Source of the DNA: Clostridiales bacterium S5-A14a
Lineage (GTDB): Bacteria > Bacillota > Clostridia > Peptostreptococcales > Anaerovoracaceae
Length of the DNA stretch: 64,000 nucleotides
NCBI GenBank assembly: GCA_000758905.1
Contig: JRNA01000014.1
Coordinates: 1-64,000 of the forward strand
Reading direction: 5' to 3'
Part shown: positions 19,501 through 28,620 of the stretch, one piece after another
Numbering within the stretch: position 1 is the stretch's first letter
Layout: every line of letters begins with the position of its first letter
The notes under the pieces: model-generated
Database searches by the model: none
What the model was told of the DNA's origin: nothing
Seen by the model: the letters and a program-made list of their open reading frames with translations, nothing else
Translations under genes and position numbers: made by a program

Positions 19501-20805
19501 GTAATCGGGCATACGCAGTTTGAAAAGATCCCGATGAGTAAGGAATATCAGGAGAAGCATATCCAAGATCAGATTGATGAAATTATAAACTATGTGGAGG
19601 AATATAAGCATGACAGAAATCAGAACTTTACGGTAAAGCAGCTTGAAAAAACAAAAAAGAAGCTGGAAACAAGGCTTGAAAAGTTAAACGATGATTTTAA
19701 AAAAGATGATGTCATAACCTTTGAGGAATTAGGTGTAGATAAGCTCTTTATTGACGAGGCACATAATTACAAAAATCTCTATCTTTACACCAAAATGAGA
19801 AATGTAGCAGGTATTGGACAGTCTGAAGCCTTTAAGTCCTCCGATATGTTTATGAAGTGCAGATACATGGATGAAATGACAGGTGGAAAAGGTATTGTCT
19901 TTGCCACAGGAACGCCTGTCAGTAACTCGATGACAGAGCTTTATACTATGCAGCGTTATCTTCAGTATGAAAGCCTTAAAAAGAATAATTTGGAGCATTT
20001 TGATAGCTGGGCTTCTACCTTTGGTGAAACGCAGTCAGCTTTTGAATTATCTCCGGAGGGAACAGGGTATAGAGTAAAGACAAGATTTTCCAAGTTCTAT
20101 AACCTTCCTGAACTAATGAGTATGTTTAAGGAAGTTGCGGACATCCAAACAGCAGATATGCTAAATCTTCCAACACCTGAAGCACACTATGAAGTTATTA
20201 AAACTTTGCCAAGTGAGGAGCAAAAGGAAATCCTAAAGAGCCTTTCTGAAAGAGCTGATGATGTAAGAAACAGGATAGTAGAGCCTGACGAAGATAATAT
20301 GCTTAAAATTACCAATGACGGCAAGAAACTCGCCTTAGATCAGCGTTTAATCAATCCACTGCTTCCGGATAATCCTGACAGCAAGGTCAATGTGTGCGTG
20401 AAAAATGTTTTTGCCATTTGGGATAAGACAAAAGAAAATAAGTCAACACAGCTACTATTTTCTGATATGTCCACACCGAAAGGCGATGGAGAATTTAACA
20501 TCTATGATGATATTAGAGAAAAACTTGTAGCTATGGGAATACCGAAAGAAGAAATTGCCTTTATCCACGAGGCTAATTCCGATAAGCAAAAGGATGAACT
20601 CTTTGCAAAGGTAAGGAAAGGTGAGATTCGTATTTTAATGGGTTCTACACAGAAAATGGGAGCCGGAACGAATGTGCAAAACAAGCTGATTGCACTTCAT
20701 GATTTAGACGTCCCATGGCGTCCTGCCGATGTAGGACGGATTTTGCGGACATTCAAAATAAAAAAGAATGTGGAGGTAACAGACAATGGCAAAGACAATT
20801 TTTGA
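13507..20805 (+). pseudogene. Giant ICE methylase-SNF2 helicase, 3' end lost to the tet(O) cassette
   Basis: About 2430 residues remain from the ATG at 13507 (GGAGGT site). Parts in order: an ArdC/LtrC-like front ([19 protein letters not shown], ~40-60); a low-complexity R/G/D/E-rich stretch (~265-400) over a second ORF; LPD/YodL-like domains (~415-1090); an N6-methylase domain with [16 protein letters not shown] and [10 protein letters not shown] (~1195-1280); and an SNF2 helicase with Walker [12 protein letters not shown] (~1920), [11 protein letters not shown] and [14 protein letters not shown]. The frame stays normal up to LDVPWRPAD at ~20735 and then continues in foreign sequence for about 23 residues. 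Motif VI with its arginine finger and the tail are missing, so helicase action is probably lost. Intact relatives are ICE proteins thought to protect or process transferred DNA. Confidence 0.85.
14285..14692 (+). CDS. TnpV-like ORF nested in another frame of the helicase gene
   Basis: A 135-residue frame with GGAGGAGGT nine bases before its ATG. It has a folded-protein composition and a core [42 protein letters not shown]. That order (R-x-x-FL, short loop, L-x-x-x-KL-x-x-HL, DI-x-x-x-A) resembles the TnpV core seen in the tnpV gene at 20786 ([26 protein letters not shown]). The helicase frame over the same bases is low complexity, as expected if it merely reads through. I infer a real gene inside a gene; the TnpV link is by eye only. 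Confidence 0.5.
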   Translation: MYFDEMIREEMKTSEFSEMESTDEIIEKIRENTLNSLEEETDFIRKYPNPTYAVMRLEFLSQSEEQSHFEMLVDLYKEKKLTGHLMDIQKQAIEFMRTEKPKLMAAWKIEDENNPQYGAMISALKEMTIKEVVEI

Positions 20806-21160
20806 GGAAATGGGCGGCAAATACGAAAGGCAAGGCGATTATTTAATACCGTGCTTAACTGTACCCGCCGAAGAAGAACAGCCGATAGGCATCTGGGGAC
20901 AGCGGCATTTGGATTATCTGAAGCATCACTGCAAAGTTACATACACCAATCTTCTTACAAGCGGCAGACTTAACGCTTACCTTGCCGACATTGACAGACA
21001 GGCACAGGAACGCTTTGAAAGGCTCATAGAGGGTATGAAACAGGCACAGGGCATAACGGAACAGCTAAAGGCAGAAAACGCCTTAGAATGGACAGGATGC
21101 CTCAATAACATAAGGGCTTGTGCGAGGGAGATTGTGGAAAAGGAAATTATTTTTGCATAA
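20786..21160 (+). CDS. tnpV: TnpV transposon-encoded protein
   Basis: 124 residues with GGAGGT eight bases before the ATG. The core [38 protein letters not shown] and the end [10 protein letters not shown] are typical of TnpV, a small protein of unknown role found in Tn4451-type and tetracycline-resistance elements of clostridia. The start overlaps the read-through end of the truncated helicase. Base composition is more balanced than in the ICE, consistent with arrival together with tet(O). Confidence 0.85.
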   Translation: MAKTIFEEMGGKYERQGDYLIPCLTVPAEEEQPIGIWGQRHLDYLKHHCKVTYTNLLTSGRLNAYLADIDRQAQERFERLIEGMKQAQGITEQLKAENALEWTGCLNNIRACAREIVEKEIIFA

Positions 21161-21171
21161 ACAGATGATTA

Positions 21172-21199
21172 GTGGCAGGGGGAAATCCTGCCGCTTTTT
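21172..21199 (+). terminator. Terminator after tnpV
   Basis: GTGGCAGG pairs with CCTGCCGC around GGGAAAT, followed by five T. It separates tnpV from the tet(O) promoter. Confidence 0.75.
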
Positions 21200-21217
21200 C
21201 TGCTTTAGTTTGTCAGC

Positions 21218-21246
21218 TTGACAAATAAAGGGTTAAGGAATATAAT
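21218..21246 (+). promoter_or_regulatory. tet(O) promoter
   Basis: TTGACA and TATAAT are separated by exactly 17 bases: a consensus sigma-70 promoter, followed 33 bases later by the leader peptide. Confidence 0.85.
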
Positions 21247-21278
21247 TAGATTCAGTATTATACAAGGAGTTAATAAAT

Positions 21279-21302
21279 ATGCGGCAAGGTATTCTTAAAT
21301 AA
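21279..21302 (+). CDS. tet leader peptide (7 residues)
   Basis: ATG CGG CAA GGT ATT CTT AAA TAA encodes MRQGILK, preceded by AAGGAG. The same short leader precedes tet(M) in Tn916-type elements. Its codons overlap the left arm of a long-range hairpin, so ribosome movement through it can change RNA folding. Too short for usual gene calling. Confidence 0.7.
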   Translation: MRQGILK

Positions 21303-21490
21303 ACTGTCAATTTGATAGTGGGAACAAAAAGTAGCAGTCCCGTTTCACTTTTAATATGGGGCTTAGTTTTTTGTACCCAGTTTAAGAATACTTTTATCAT
21401 GTAATTTTATATGCCCGAAAACATATAAGTGTTTTGGGGCTATTGGAGTTATTTACCCAGTGATAGGAGTATTTATCACTGGGTATTTTT
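21289..21490 (+). promoter_or_regulatory. Transcription attenuator of tet(O)
   Basis: The right part of the leader (GTATTCTTAAA...ACTG, from 21289) is complementary to CAGTTTAAGAATAC near 21379. A terminator follows: TACCCAGTGATA (21454-21465) pairs with TATCACTGGGTA (21474-21485) and runs into five T. This is the tet(M)/Tn916 layout, where tetracycline slows or releases ribosomes on the leader and lets RNA polymerase read through. The mechanism is inferred from that known case. Confidence 0.75.
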
Positions 21491-21526
21491 ATGCCCTTTT
21501 TTGGGTGTTGATAGGAGGAAAATCAC

Positions 21527-23446
21527 ATGAAAATAATTAACTTAGGCATTCTGGCTCACGTTGACGCAGGAAAGACAACATTAACGGAGAGTTTATTGTA
21601 TACCAGTGGTGCAATTGCAGAACCAGGGAGCGTAGATAAAGGCACAACAAGGACAGATACAATGAATTTGGAGCGTCAAAGGGGAATCACTATCCAGACA
21701 GCAGTGACATCTTTTCAGTGGGAGGATGTAAAAGTCAACATTATAGATACGCCAGGCCATATGGATTTTTTGGCGGAAGTATACCGTTCTTTATCCGTAT
21801 TAGACGGAGCAGTATTATTAGTTTCTGCAAAGGATGGCATACAGGCACAGACCCGTATACTGTTTCATGCACTACAGACAATGAAGATTCCGACAATTTT
21901 TTTCATCAATAAAATTGACCAAGAGGGGATTGATTTGCCAATGGTATATCAAGAAATGAAAGCAAAGCTTTCTTCGGAAATTATAGTGAAGCAAAAGGTT
22001 GGGCAGCATCCCCATATAAATGTAACGGACAATGACGATATGGAACAGTGGGATGCGGTAATTATGGGAAACGATGAACTATTAGAGAAATATATGTCAG
22101 GGAAACCGTTTAAAATGTCAGAACTGGAACAGGAAGAAAACAGGAGATTCCAAAACGGAACGTTATTTCCCGTTTATCACGGAAGTGCTAAAAACAATCT
22201 GGGGATTCGGCAGCTTATAGAAGTGATTGCCAGTAAGTTTTATTCATCAACGCCTGAAGGTCAATCTGAACTATGCGGGCAGGTTTTTAAGATTGAATAT
22301 TCAGAGAAAAGGCGGCGTTTTGTTTATGTGCGTATATATAGCGGAACATTGCATTTGAGGGATGTTATTAAAATATCTGAAAAAGAGAAAATAAAAATCA
22401 CAGAGATGTGTGTTCCGACAAACGGTGAATTATATTCATCCGATACAGCCTGCTCTGGTGATATTGTAATTTTACCAAATGATGTTTTGCAGCTAAACAG
22501 TATTTTGGGGAACGAAATGCTGTTGCCGCAGAGAAAATTTATTGAAAATCCTCTCCCTATGCTCCAAACAACGATTGCAGTAAAGAAATCTGAACAGCGG
22601 GAAATATTGCTTGGGGCACTTACAGAAATTTCAGATGGCGACCCTCTTTTAAAATATTATGTGGATACTACAACGCATGAGATTATACTTTCTTTTTTGG
22701 GGAATGTGCAGATGGAAGTCATTTGTGCCATCCTTGAGGAAAAATACCATGTGGAGGCAGAAATAAAAGAGCCTACTGTTATATATATGGAAAGACCGCT
22801 TAGAAAAGCAGAATATACCATCCACATAGAAGTCCCGCCAAATCCTTTCTGGGCTTCTGTCGGGTTGTCCATAGAGCCGCTCCCTATTGGAAGCGGAGTG
22901 CAGTATGAAAGCAGAGTTTCACTTGGATATTTAAACCAATCGTTCCAAAATGCGGTTATGGAGGGGGTTCTTTATGGCTGCGAGCAGGGGCTGTATGGAT
23001 GGAAAGTGACAGACTGTAAAATCTGTTTTGAATATGGATTGTATTATAGTCCTGTAAGTACCCCCGCAGACTTTCGGCTGCTTTCCCCTATCGTATTGGA
23101 GCAGGCTTTAAAAAAAGCAGGGACAGAACTATTAGAGCCATATCTCCACTTTGAAATTTATGCACCGCAGGAATATCTCTCACGGGCGTATCATGATGCC
23201 CCAAGGTATTGTGCAGATATTGTAAGTACTCAGGTAAAGAATGACGAGGTCATTCTGAAAGGAGAAATCCCTGCCAGATGTATTCAAGAATACAGGAACG
23301 ATTTAACTTATTTCACAAATGGGCAGGGAGTCTGCTTGACAGAGTTAAAAGGATACCAGCCAGCTATTGGTAAATTTATTTGCCAACCCCGCCGCCCGAA
23401 TAGCCGTATAGATAAGGTTCGGCATATGTTCCACAAGTTAGCTTAA
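21527..23446 (+). CDS. tet(O): Tet(O) ribosomal protection protein
   Basis: 639 residues, the usual length, with GGAGG before the ATG. It is an EF-G-like GTPase with [12 protein letters not shown] (G1), RGITIQ (G2), DTPGHMDF (G3) and NKID (G4); late motifs include [44 protein letters not shown] and the end [13 protein letters not shown]. From memory it follows Tet(O) almost throughout, including the early [20 protein letters not shown], and differs clearly from Tet(W) and Tet(M). It removes tetracycline from the ribosome. It is driven by its own promoter and attenuator and is followed by the KTR protein, a common cassette order. I see no breaks. A mosaic with tet(W) or tet(32) is not obvious but would need alignment. 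Confidence 0.95.
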   Translation: MKIINLGILAHVDAGKTTLTESLLYTSGAIAEPGSVDKGTTRTDTMNLERQRGITIQTAVTSFQWEDVKVNIIDTPGHMDFLAEVYRSLSVLDGAVLLVSAKDGIQAQTRILFHALQTMKIPTIFFINKIDQEGIDLPMVYQEMKAKLSSEIIVKQKVGQHPHINVTDNDDMEQWDAVIMGNDELLEKYMSGKPFKMSELEQEENRRFQNGTLFPVYHGSAKNNLGIRQLIEVIASKFYSSTPEGQSELCGQVFKIEYSEKRRRFVYVRIYSGTLHLRDVIKISEKEKIKITEMCVPTNGELYSSDTACSGDIVILPNDVLQLNSILGNEMLLPQRKFIENPLPMLQTTIAVKKSEQREILLGALTEISDGDPLLKYYVDTTTHEIILSFLGNVQMEVICAILEEKYHVEAEIKEPTVIYMERPLRKAEYTIHIEVPPNPFWASVGLSIEPLPIGSGVQYESRVSLGYLNQSFQNAVMEGVLYGCEQGLYGWKVTDCKICFEYGLYYSPVSTPADFRLLSPIVLEQALKKAGTELLEPYLHFEIYAPQEYLSRAYHDAPRYCADIVSTQVKNDEVILKGEIPARCIQEYRNDLTYFTNGQGVCLTELKGYQPAIGKFICQPRRPNSRIDKVRHMFHKLA

Positions 23447-23497
23447 CAGCTTGCAAAAGTCATATAAAATGAGATTTGAAAGGATTAGAGACTAATT

Positions 23498-23671
23498 ATG
23501 ATGAAATGCGAATGGATATTGTGTCCTGTTTGTGGGAGCAAAACCCGTAATAAAATTAGGAAGGACACTGTTTTGGAGAATTATCCCCTTTATTGTCCAA
23601 AATGCAGACAAGAAAGCTTGATTAAAGTTGACAACTTGAAGATAACTGTCATCAAAGAGCCAGACGCTTAA
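23498..23671 (+). CDS. Cysteine-rich KTR domain protein
   Basis: 57 residues, too short for many gene callers. CPVCGSKTRNKIR and YCPKCRQES form two Cys pairs of a zinc ribbon; KTR is the family name motif. Genes of this family follow tet(M), tet(O) and similar genes in many elements. It begins 52 bases after tet(O) and probably shares its transcript. Role unknown. Confidence 0.75.
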   Translation: MMKCEWILCPVCGSKTRNKIRKDTVLENYPLYCPKCRQESLIKVDNLKITVIKEPDA

Positions 23672-23676
23672 GACGC

Positions 23677-23724
23677 AGAGCCGATGAAATTGTGGAACAA
23701 TTCACGAATCATCGGCTCTTTTTG
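23677..23724 (+). terminator. Terminator after the KTR gene
   Basis: AGAGCCGATGA pairs perfectly with TCATCGGCTCT (23709-23719), then five T. Ends the tet(O) transcript. Confidence 0.8.
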
Positions 23725-23801
23725 TTTCGTATTTGAAAGAACAAACTCACCAAATAAAAAAAACGATATTCGGGTGGGTTATTTTGTTATACCCTAAATT
23801 A

Positions 23802-23839
23802 CCCTCTGAATTTGTTTTTAAATTTGGAGGGATTTTTTT
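23802..23839 (+). terminator. Second terminator-like hairpin
   Basis: CCCTC-N2-AATTT pairs with AAATT-N2-GAGGG, followed by a run of seven T. Confidence 0.5.
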
Positions 23840-23968
23840 ATGTTCTTTTTTCGGGCGGTTATTCATCTGCTCATACGAAGTAAAATTTATCAATACATAG
23901 CATATCAGAGAATGGCAGGAAACCAGTTAAAAAAATTTCTGCCAGTGCAGCGGTACTTCTCACCTTGA

Positions 23969-24331
23969 AAGTGGAAGTACAATCTCCATACAACAGAATT
24001 TGTATTTCCCATAACCGTGAATGTGGAGACGGTAGCTCTGTTGTCCAAACTAAATACAGAACATCATTTAGATATAGAAATAGGGGAAGATGAATTATCT
24101 GAAATTGACTTTTCAAAAGACGCAACTTATGGAGAAATTAAAAAGTATGTGTTAGATAAATACGGACTAAAAGTTTCAAGCCTATATATTGCACAAATAA
24201 AAAGGAAACATGGTCTAATAGAGAGAGAAAATTATAATTTTAGTAAGAAAGAAAATCAAAGAGTGCCAAATTGCCCAGAAGAAAAAGAAAAAGCAATCGA
24301 AGATGCTTTAGAGCATTTTGGAATGATTTAA
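23969..24331 (+). pseudogene. Remnant: C-terminal tail of an ICE-borne 23S rRNA uracil methyltransferase-like protein
   Basis: The frame opens after a stop at 23966 and reads EFVFPITVNVETVALLSKLN, the last strand of the RlmD/RumA fold (VDMFP-x-T-x-HVETV), then a clostridial extension with DATYGEIKKYVLDKYGLKVS, YIAQIKRKHGL and EDALEHFGMI. The methylase core and catalytic Cys are absent, so it is a tail only; a GTG at 24017 could start a 104-residue peptide but has no good ribosome binding site. The extension looks like a small nucleic-acid-binding helical domain. A second, shorter copy of the same tail is at 26584. Confidence 0.65.
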
Positions 24332-24680
24332 ATAATATCTAAGATTGAAAATTTTAAAATTAAGACTTAAAAACCTTAAGATTAAAAAGATATGTACTTC
24401 TTATATAACCTAAGAAGATTAATTGAAAATCAGGGGAACGATGATGGTAAAATAAAAAATTTTAACAACTAAAGAAGAATTAGGCATTATTGCCAAAGAG
24501 GTTTTTATGAAGTTAAAAATACTGAAAAAGACTTGTTAGAATTGAAAATTTTAGATCATTGTGCAGGGTTTCGTGTCATAATAGTGATAGAGGCAAATAG
24601 TTATGTAAATATAAAGAGTTCAAGACTTCTACCAAAGTTTAAAACTCAAAAAATAAATAGTTGGTGTGCTGCTTAGAGTA
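24332..24680 (+). other. AT-rich gap before the IS3 remnant
   Basis: About 350 bases with stops in all frames. Short stretches such as TTKEELGIIAKEVF-like and KINSWCAA-like codons could be degraded coding sequence, but I cannot name them. No promoter or hairpin stands out. It probably contains the left end of the IS3 element, whose terminal repeat I could not find. Confidence 0.4.
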
Positions 24681-25638
24681 ACCATTTTGATAATGTGGAT
24701 GCGAAACAAAAAGAGATAATCAGACTTCGTAAAAAATTGAAACAGGTTGAAATAGAGAATGATATTTTAAAGCAAGCTGCACTACTGTTAGGCAAAAAAT
24801 AGACCTCATTATCTCGAACCGAGATAAATATAGCATTAGTGCAATGTGTAGACTACTTGGGGTCACAAGAAGTTTAGCCTATTATCATTTGAACAAAGAA
24901 AAAGATGTGAAATTAGATGAAGATGAAAAACTAATAGAAGAAATAAAAGAAATATTCAGAAGAAGTAGAAACAACTATGGAACACGCAAAATAAAAAAAG
25001 AACTAGGGAAAATTGGATATAAAATATCGAGAAGAAAAATAGGCCGAATAATGAAGAAAAATGGCCTAGTCTCAAACTATACAGTAGCACAATATAAAGT
25101 AATAAGATCCAAATGCAACGAAGAAGACATCCCTAACCTTTTAAATAGATAATTTGACAATAGAGACTATTTAGAAGCAATAGTAAGCGACCTAACATAT
25201 GTAAGAGTAGGAAAAACATGGAATTATATATGTTTTATAATAGACTTAAACAGCCGTGAAATAATAGGATACTCATCAGGTAAAAACAAAGATGCAAATC
25301 TAGTAGCAGAAGCATTTTACTCAATAAGGCAGCCACTAAATCGTATAAAAATATTTCACACAGACAGAGGAAGAGAATTTAAAAATATAAAAATAGAAGA
25401 AATATTAAAGGTATTTGGGATAAAAAGATCGCTAAGTAAAAAAGGAAGCCAATATGATAACGCAGTAAGCGAAGCAGTCAATAAAGTAATGAAGACAGAA
25501 TTCATATATCAGGAGAACTTTACTAATTTCCAAGAACTTAATCTAAAATTAGCAGAATACGTATATTGGTATAATAACCTAAGAATTCATGGATCTTTAG
25601 GATATAAAACACCAGTAGAATATAGAAAAGCAGAATAA
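24681..25638 (+). mobile_element. IS3-family (IS150-like) element, decayed; ends not resolved
   Basis: Carries the end of orfA (helical tail [20 protein letters not shown], stop near 24802), an A-rich slip site at 24793-24799, and orfB in the -1 frame. orfB has the DDE triad but one internal stop. The front of orfA is not readable. Terminal inverted repeats were not identified, so the bounds are coding bounds only. After the element, an inverted repeat at 25683-25738 (GTCAAGGG ... CCCTTGA) may belong to its right end or to a neighbouring structure. Confidence 0.75.
24799..25638 (+). pseudogene. IS3 orfB transposase with an in-frame stop
   Basis: Reads from DLIISNRDKYSISAMCRLLG, with HTH_21 pattern LAYYHL and NNYGTRKIKKEL, to a TAA at 25150-25152, where relatives have a Glu codon (NLLNR-stop-FDN). 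Beyond the stop the frame continues intact: VSDLTYVRVG (first D), IFHTDRGREF (second D), NAVSEAVNKVMKTEF (E), and the end RIHGSLGYKTPVEYRK. A single base change would restore it, so the loss is recent or it could be suppressed; I treat it as inactive. Confidence 0.8.
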
Positions 25639-26009
25639 AAAGCTCTGGAAGTTTCATAAATTAAATAAAATATATGAACAGACTGTCAAGGGCAAATTTC
25701 AACGAAATTTGGGCGAAGCCTTTACCCTTGATTGTCTGAGAATATATTTTATAATCTAAAGAAACTTTCAAGCTTGATAATGTTCGGTTATAAATTGTCT
25801 AAAAAAGGGTTGCCATTCCATGTATTTGGGTTCATTAGAAGAATGCCGAGCAATGGGTAACATGACGCTGATGTGTTTATACACAAAAAAGCTACACGTG
25901 CGTTGGCTGACAACAGGGAGCTAAGTAAATTAACACCAGCTAAAATGTTTGACGCTATTAATAAATGACAAGTATATGAAATTGGTTTTACCTAGTTTAA
26001 AAAAGAAAT
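25639..26009. other. Gap between IS3 and the 2Fe-2S protein gene
   Basis: Holds the inverted repeat around 25683-25738 and a coding remnant at 25861-25968 (described separately). No intact gene. A -10 box (TATAAT, 26010-26015) for the next gene follows, with TTTACC near a -35 position. Confidence 0.45.
25861..25968 (+). pseudogene. Unidentified protein tail
   Basis: An open stretch after a stop reads DADVFIHKKATRALADN and ends RELSKLTPAKMFDAINK at a TGA. The composition is that of a real protein end, but there is no start and I do not recognise the family. Confidence 0.35.
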
Positions 26010-26036
26010 TATAATGAAAATATGGAGGCTAAGAAT

Positions 26037-26516
<480 letters not shown>

Positions 26517-26918
26517 TTACAGTCGATATGTTCCTACAAACGAGAGCCAATCTTTGATATGTTTCCATCTACGAGCGTGGATATGTTCCCCATAACCATA
26601 GGGGTTGAAACGGTAGCACTTTTGTCCAAACTCGATGCGGAAAGCATATAAGATTTTAACCTTTTTTGAACTATATGAAGTGCGAAATGACGGAAAATGA
26701 GTACGGTTCACTTTCTGAAATATCTGATGAAATAGCATCCAAGAAACCACTATGGATTTTATAAAGGCGTATAAGGATATTTCAATTAAATATTCAATTG
26801 AAACAATCAGATTCAAAATTAATAATTTTATCAAAGATGCCGAAAGTAATGTAGAAAATGAGGTTGCATCCATACCCATTGAATTGCACCCATAGGTATC
26901 GATTTGCACCCATAGGCT
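26517..26918. other. Remnant-rich gap
   Basis: No intact gene. Three degenerate copies of a (V)DMFP-coding unit lie at 26523-26600, ending in the methyltransferase tail described next. The rest (26660-26900) has short open stretches in different frames and no recognised motif. Confidence 0.4.
26584..26652 (+). pseudogene. Second remnant of the methyltransferase tail
   Basis: Codes MFPITIGVETVALLSKLDAE then a stop. The match to FPITVNVETVALLSKLNTE of the remnant at 23969 is plain. Just before it, in frame, is another DMFPST unit, so the VDMFP strand is duplicated. It shows that this spot and the one at 24 kb come from the same gene family, perhaps two ICE copies. Confidence 0.55.
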
Positions 26919-27044
26919 GAAATTCTATCGATATATGATTTCTTTTCACAAAGAGAGATAAGACCAAATAATATAGCAAGAAGAGTACTAGGATTTAAGA
27001 CACCAAACGAAATGGTAGCAGAATTTATTGGAAGTGTAGCATGA
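26919..27044 (+). pseudogene. Transposase C-terminal remnant (IS30-like)
   Basis: An open stretch of 41 codons ends at TGA. It has RPNNIARRVLGFKTPNEM, the R-x-LGFKTP-x-E pattern found at the end of IS30-type transposases. No catalytic part is present. Confidence 0.45.
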
Positions 27045-27126
27045 ATTTAAACTAGATGACTTTTTGTCACATATGTTTGACAACTCTAGATATTTTATAG
27101 AGTTAATAACCTTACGCCCTTGACTA

Positions 27127-27177
27127 TTCCCTTATTTCGAGTTAATATTTAAGGGAATAAGTGAGGAGGTAAGGGAA
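27127..27177 (+). promoter_or_regulatory. Inverted-repeat operator upstream of fic
   Basis: TTCCCTTA (27127) and TAAGGGAA (27150) are separated by 15 bases; a third half-site TAAGGGAA (27170-27177) overlaps the ribosome binding region and the A of the ATG. The same 8-15-8 repeat occurs downstream of the gene. Binding here would block both transcription and ribosome entry. The regulator is unknown; the Fic protein itself has a C-terminal winged helix. Confidence 0.6.
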
Positions 27178-28223
27178 TGCGAGATTTCAACTACTCTTTG
27201 ATAAGAGAAAACAAGTGGGATTCAGAGGTGCTGGAACTCATTGCTGCAATATATAAGGAAGCCGGTAAGCAAGAGATGTATCTGAAAAGGCGGCCTGAAG
27301 AACTCGAAAAGCTGGTGAATATTGCAAAAATACAGAGTACTGAGGCGTCGAATGCTATTGAAGGAATTGTCACAACAGATACACGCATTAGGCAACTTGC
27401 CTTGGAAAAGACGACACCTAAGAACCGTGATGAGCAGGAAATTGCAGGCTATAGGGATGTGCTTGGCATTATTCATGAGAGCTTTGATACGATTCCTATA
27501 ACGCAGAATTACATTCTTCAGCTTCACAAGGTTTTGTATAGTTATATGAATAACCCCGTAGCTGGAAGAACGAAAACAGTGCAGAACTATATCACTGCTT
27601 CTTATCCTGACGGGCATTCGGAAACGCTGTTTACTCCGCTTGCGCCTAATGAAACGCCGGATGCGCTTGACCGGCTTTGTGAAGAGTATAATCGTGTGAT
27701 TGGAAACATGGAACTTGAACCGCTGATTGCAATTCCCGTCTTCATTCATGATTTTCTTTGTATTCATCCGTTTAATGACGGGAACGGACGCATGAGCAGA
27801 TTGCTTACAACATTGCTTCTATACAGAAATAGGTTTTATGTAGGAAAATATATATCGCTGGAGGCAAAAATCGCAAAGAACAAGGACCTTTACTATGACG
27901 CGTTATATGAATCACAGATTGGATGGCATGAAGGAACTGATGATCCCGTCCCATTTATAAAATATCTGCTTGGAACAATTCTTTCAGCCTATCGGGATTT
28001 TGAAGACCGCTTTGCACTCGTAGAAATAAAGCGCTCTGCCCTTGACACGGTAAGGCTTGCAGCTCAAAGCAAGATCGGAGCGTTTAACAAACAAGATATA
28101 AGAGAACTTTGTCCATCGCTCAGTGTCAGTTCCATTGAGGGAGCGCTTAGAAAGTTAGTGGCGTCCGGCGAACTGAAAAGAGAGGGTAAAGGGAAAAATA
28201 CCTGCTATTTTAGAACAAGATAG
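27177..28223 (+). CDS. Fic family AMP-transferase-type protein with inhibitory helix
   Basis: 348 residues with GGAGGT before the ATG. It has an N-terminal inhibitory helix with S-N-A-I-E-G (about residues 59-64), matching the S/T-x-x-x-E-G/N rule of class II Fic proteins. The catalytic loop is HPFNDGNGRMSRL (about 197-209), with full match to HPFx(D/E)GNGR. The C-terminal ~70 residues (DIRELCPSLSVSSIEGALRK) form a winged helix, so it may bind DNA. Fic proteins transfer AMP or related groups to protein targets and those with this arrangement are usually self-inhibited. It looks intact; base composition is less AT-rich than the remnants around it. Confidence 0.9.
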   Translation: MRDFNYSLIRENKWDSEVLELIAAIYKEAGKQEMYLKRRPEELEKLVNIAKIQSTEASNAIEGIVTTDTRIRQLALEKTTPKNRDEQEIAGYRDVLGIIHESFDTIPITQNYILQLHKVLYSYMNNPVAGRTKTVQNYITASYPDGHSETLFTPLAPNETPDALDRLCEEYNRVIGNMELEPLIAIPVFIHDFLCIHPFNDGNGRMSRLLTTLLLYRNRFYVGKYISLEAKIAKNKDLYYDALYESQIGWHEGTDDPVPFIKYLLGTILSAYRDFEDRFALVEIKRSALDTVRLAAQSKIGAFNKQDIRELCPSLSVSSIEGALRKLVASGELKREGKGKNTCYFRTR

Positions 28224-28225
28224 CA

Positions 28226-28276
28226 TACCCTTAATAAAATCAACTTTCCCTTATAAAATCAAATGAATTAAGGGAA
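28226..28276 (+). promoter_or_regulatory. Inverted-repeat operator downstream of fic
   Basis: TTCCCTTA (28246) and TAAGGGAA (28269) again with a 15-base spacer; a further half-site TACCCTTA at 28226 begins a direct repeat CCCTTA(A)TAAAATCAA. It starts 3 bases after the fic stop codon. It could be an operator for something downstream that was replaced, or part of a paired structure used to bring both ends of the gene together. Confidence 0.5.
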
Positions 28277-28332
28277 TATAGAAAGCAATACAAGAAAGCA
28301 TCGATCCAAATTAACGGATTGGTGCTTTTTTT

Positions 28333-28620
28333 GTGAAGTTCAACGTGGAGGGCTTGTTCCGCGGTGACTATGTCAGCCGTATGAACGGATACTCAATCGC
28401 CAGACAAAACGGATTGATGAGCGCAAACGATATCCGCGAACTGGAAAACATGGACCGTATCCCTGCAGAAGAGGGCGGCGATCTTTATCTAATCAACGGC
28501 AACATGCTCCCTCTTTCAAATGCAGGAGCGTTTGCAAATATAAGCGAAAACGGAAAGGATGAACAGGAAAGTGAAAAGGTTCTGGAACTGGACAAATCCG
28601 ACAAACGAAGAAGGCAGTAA
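28333..28620 (+). pseudogene. Phage portal protein, C-terminal remnant
   Basis: 95 codons. FNVEGLFRGDYVSRMNGYSI, RQNGLMSANDIRELENM and GGDLYLINGNMLPLSNAG are the end of HK97-type portal proteins. The front (~300 residues) is missing. G+C content is clearly higher than in the flanks. It overlaps the start of the protease remnant, as in intact phages. Confidence 0.75.

Noticed and set aside
1-20805. Search for relaxase, integrase, oriT or att sites of the ICE
   Set aside because: None could be supported; they probably lie left of the window or were lost.
21718-21912. Open frame inside tet(O)
   Set aside because: Shadow of a strongly conserved gene in another frame.
23840-23968. A 42-codon ORF starting after the T run of the second hairpin, just before the methyltransferase tail
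   Set aside because: Its only ribosome binding site is the right arm of the hairpin, and I see no family. It may be leader or scrap; not listed as a gene.
26022-26036. ATG at 26022 as start of the 2Fe-2S protein
   Set aside because: It is part of the ATGGAGG ribosome binding site; the ATG at 26037 is correctly spaced.
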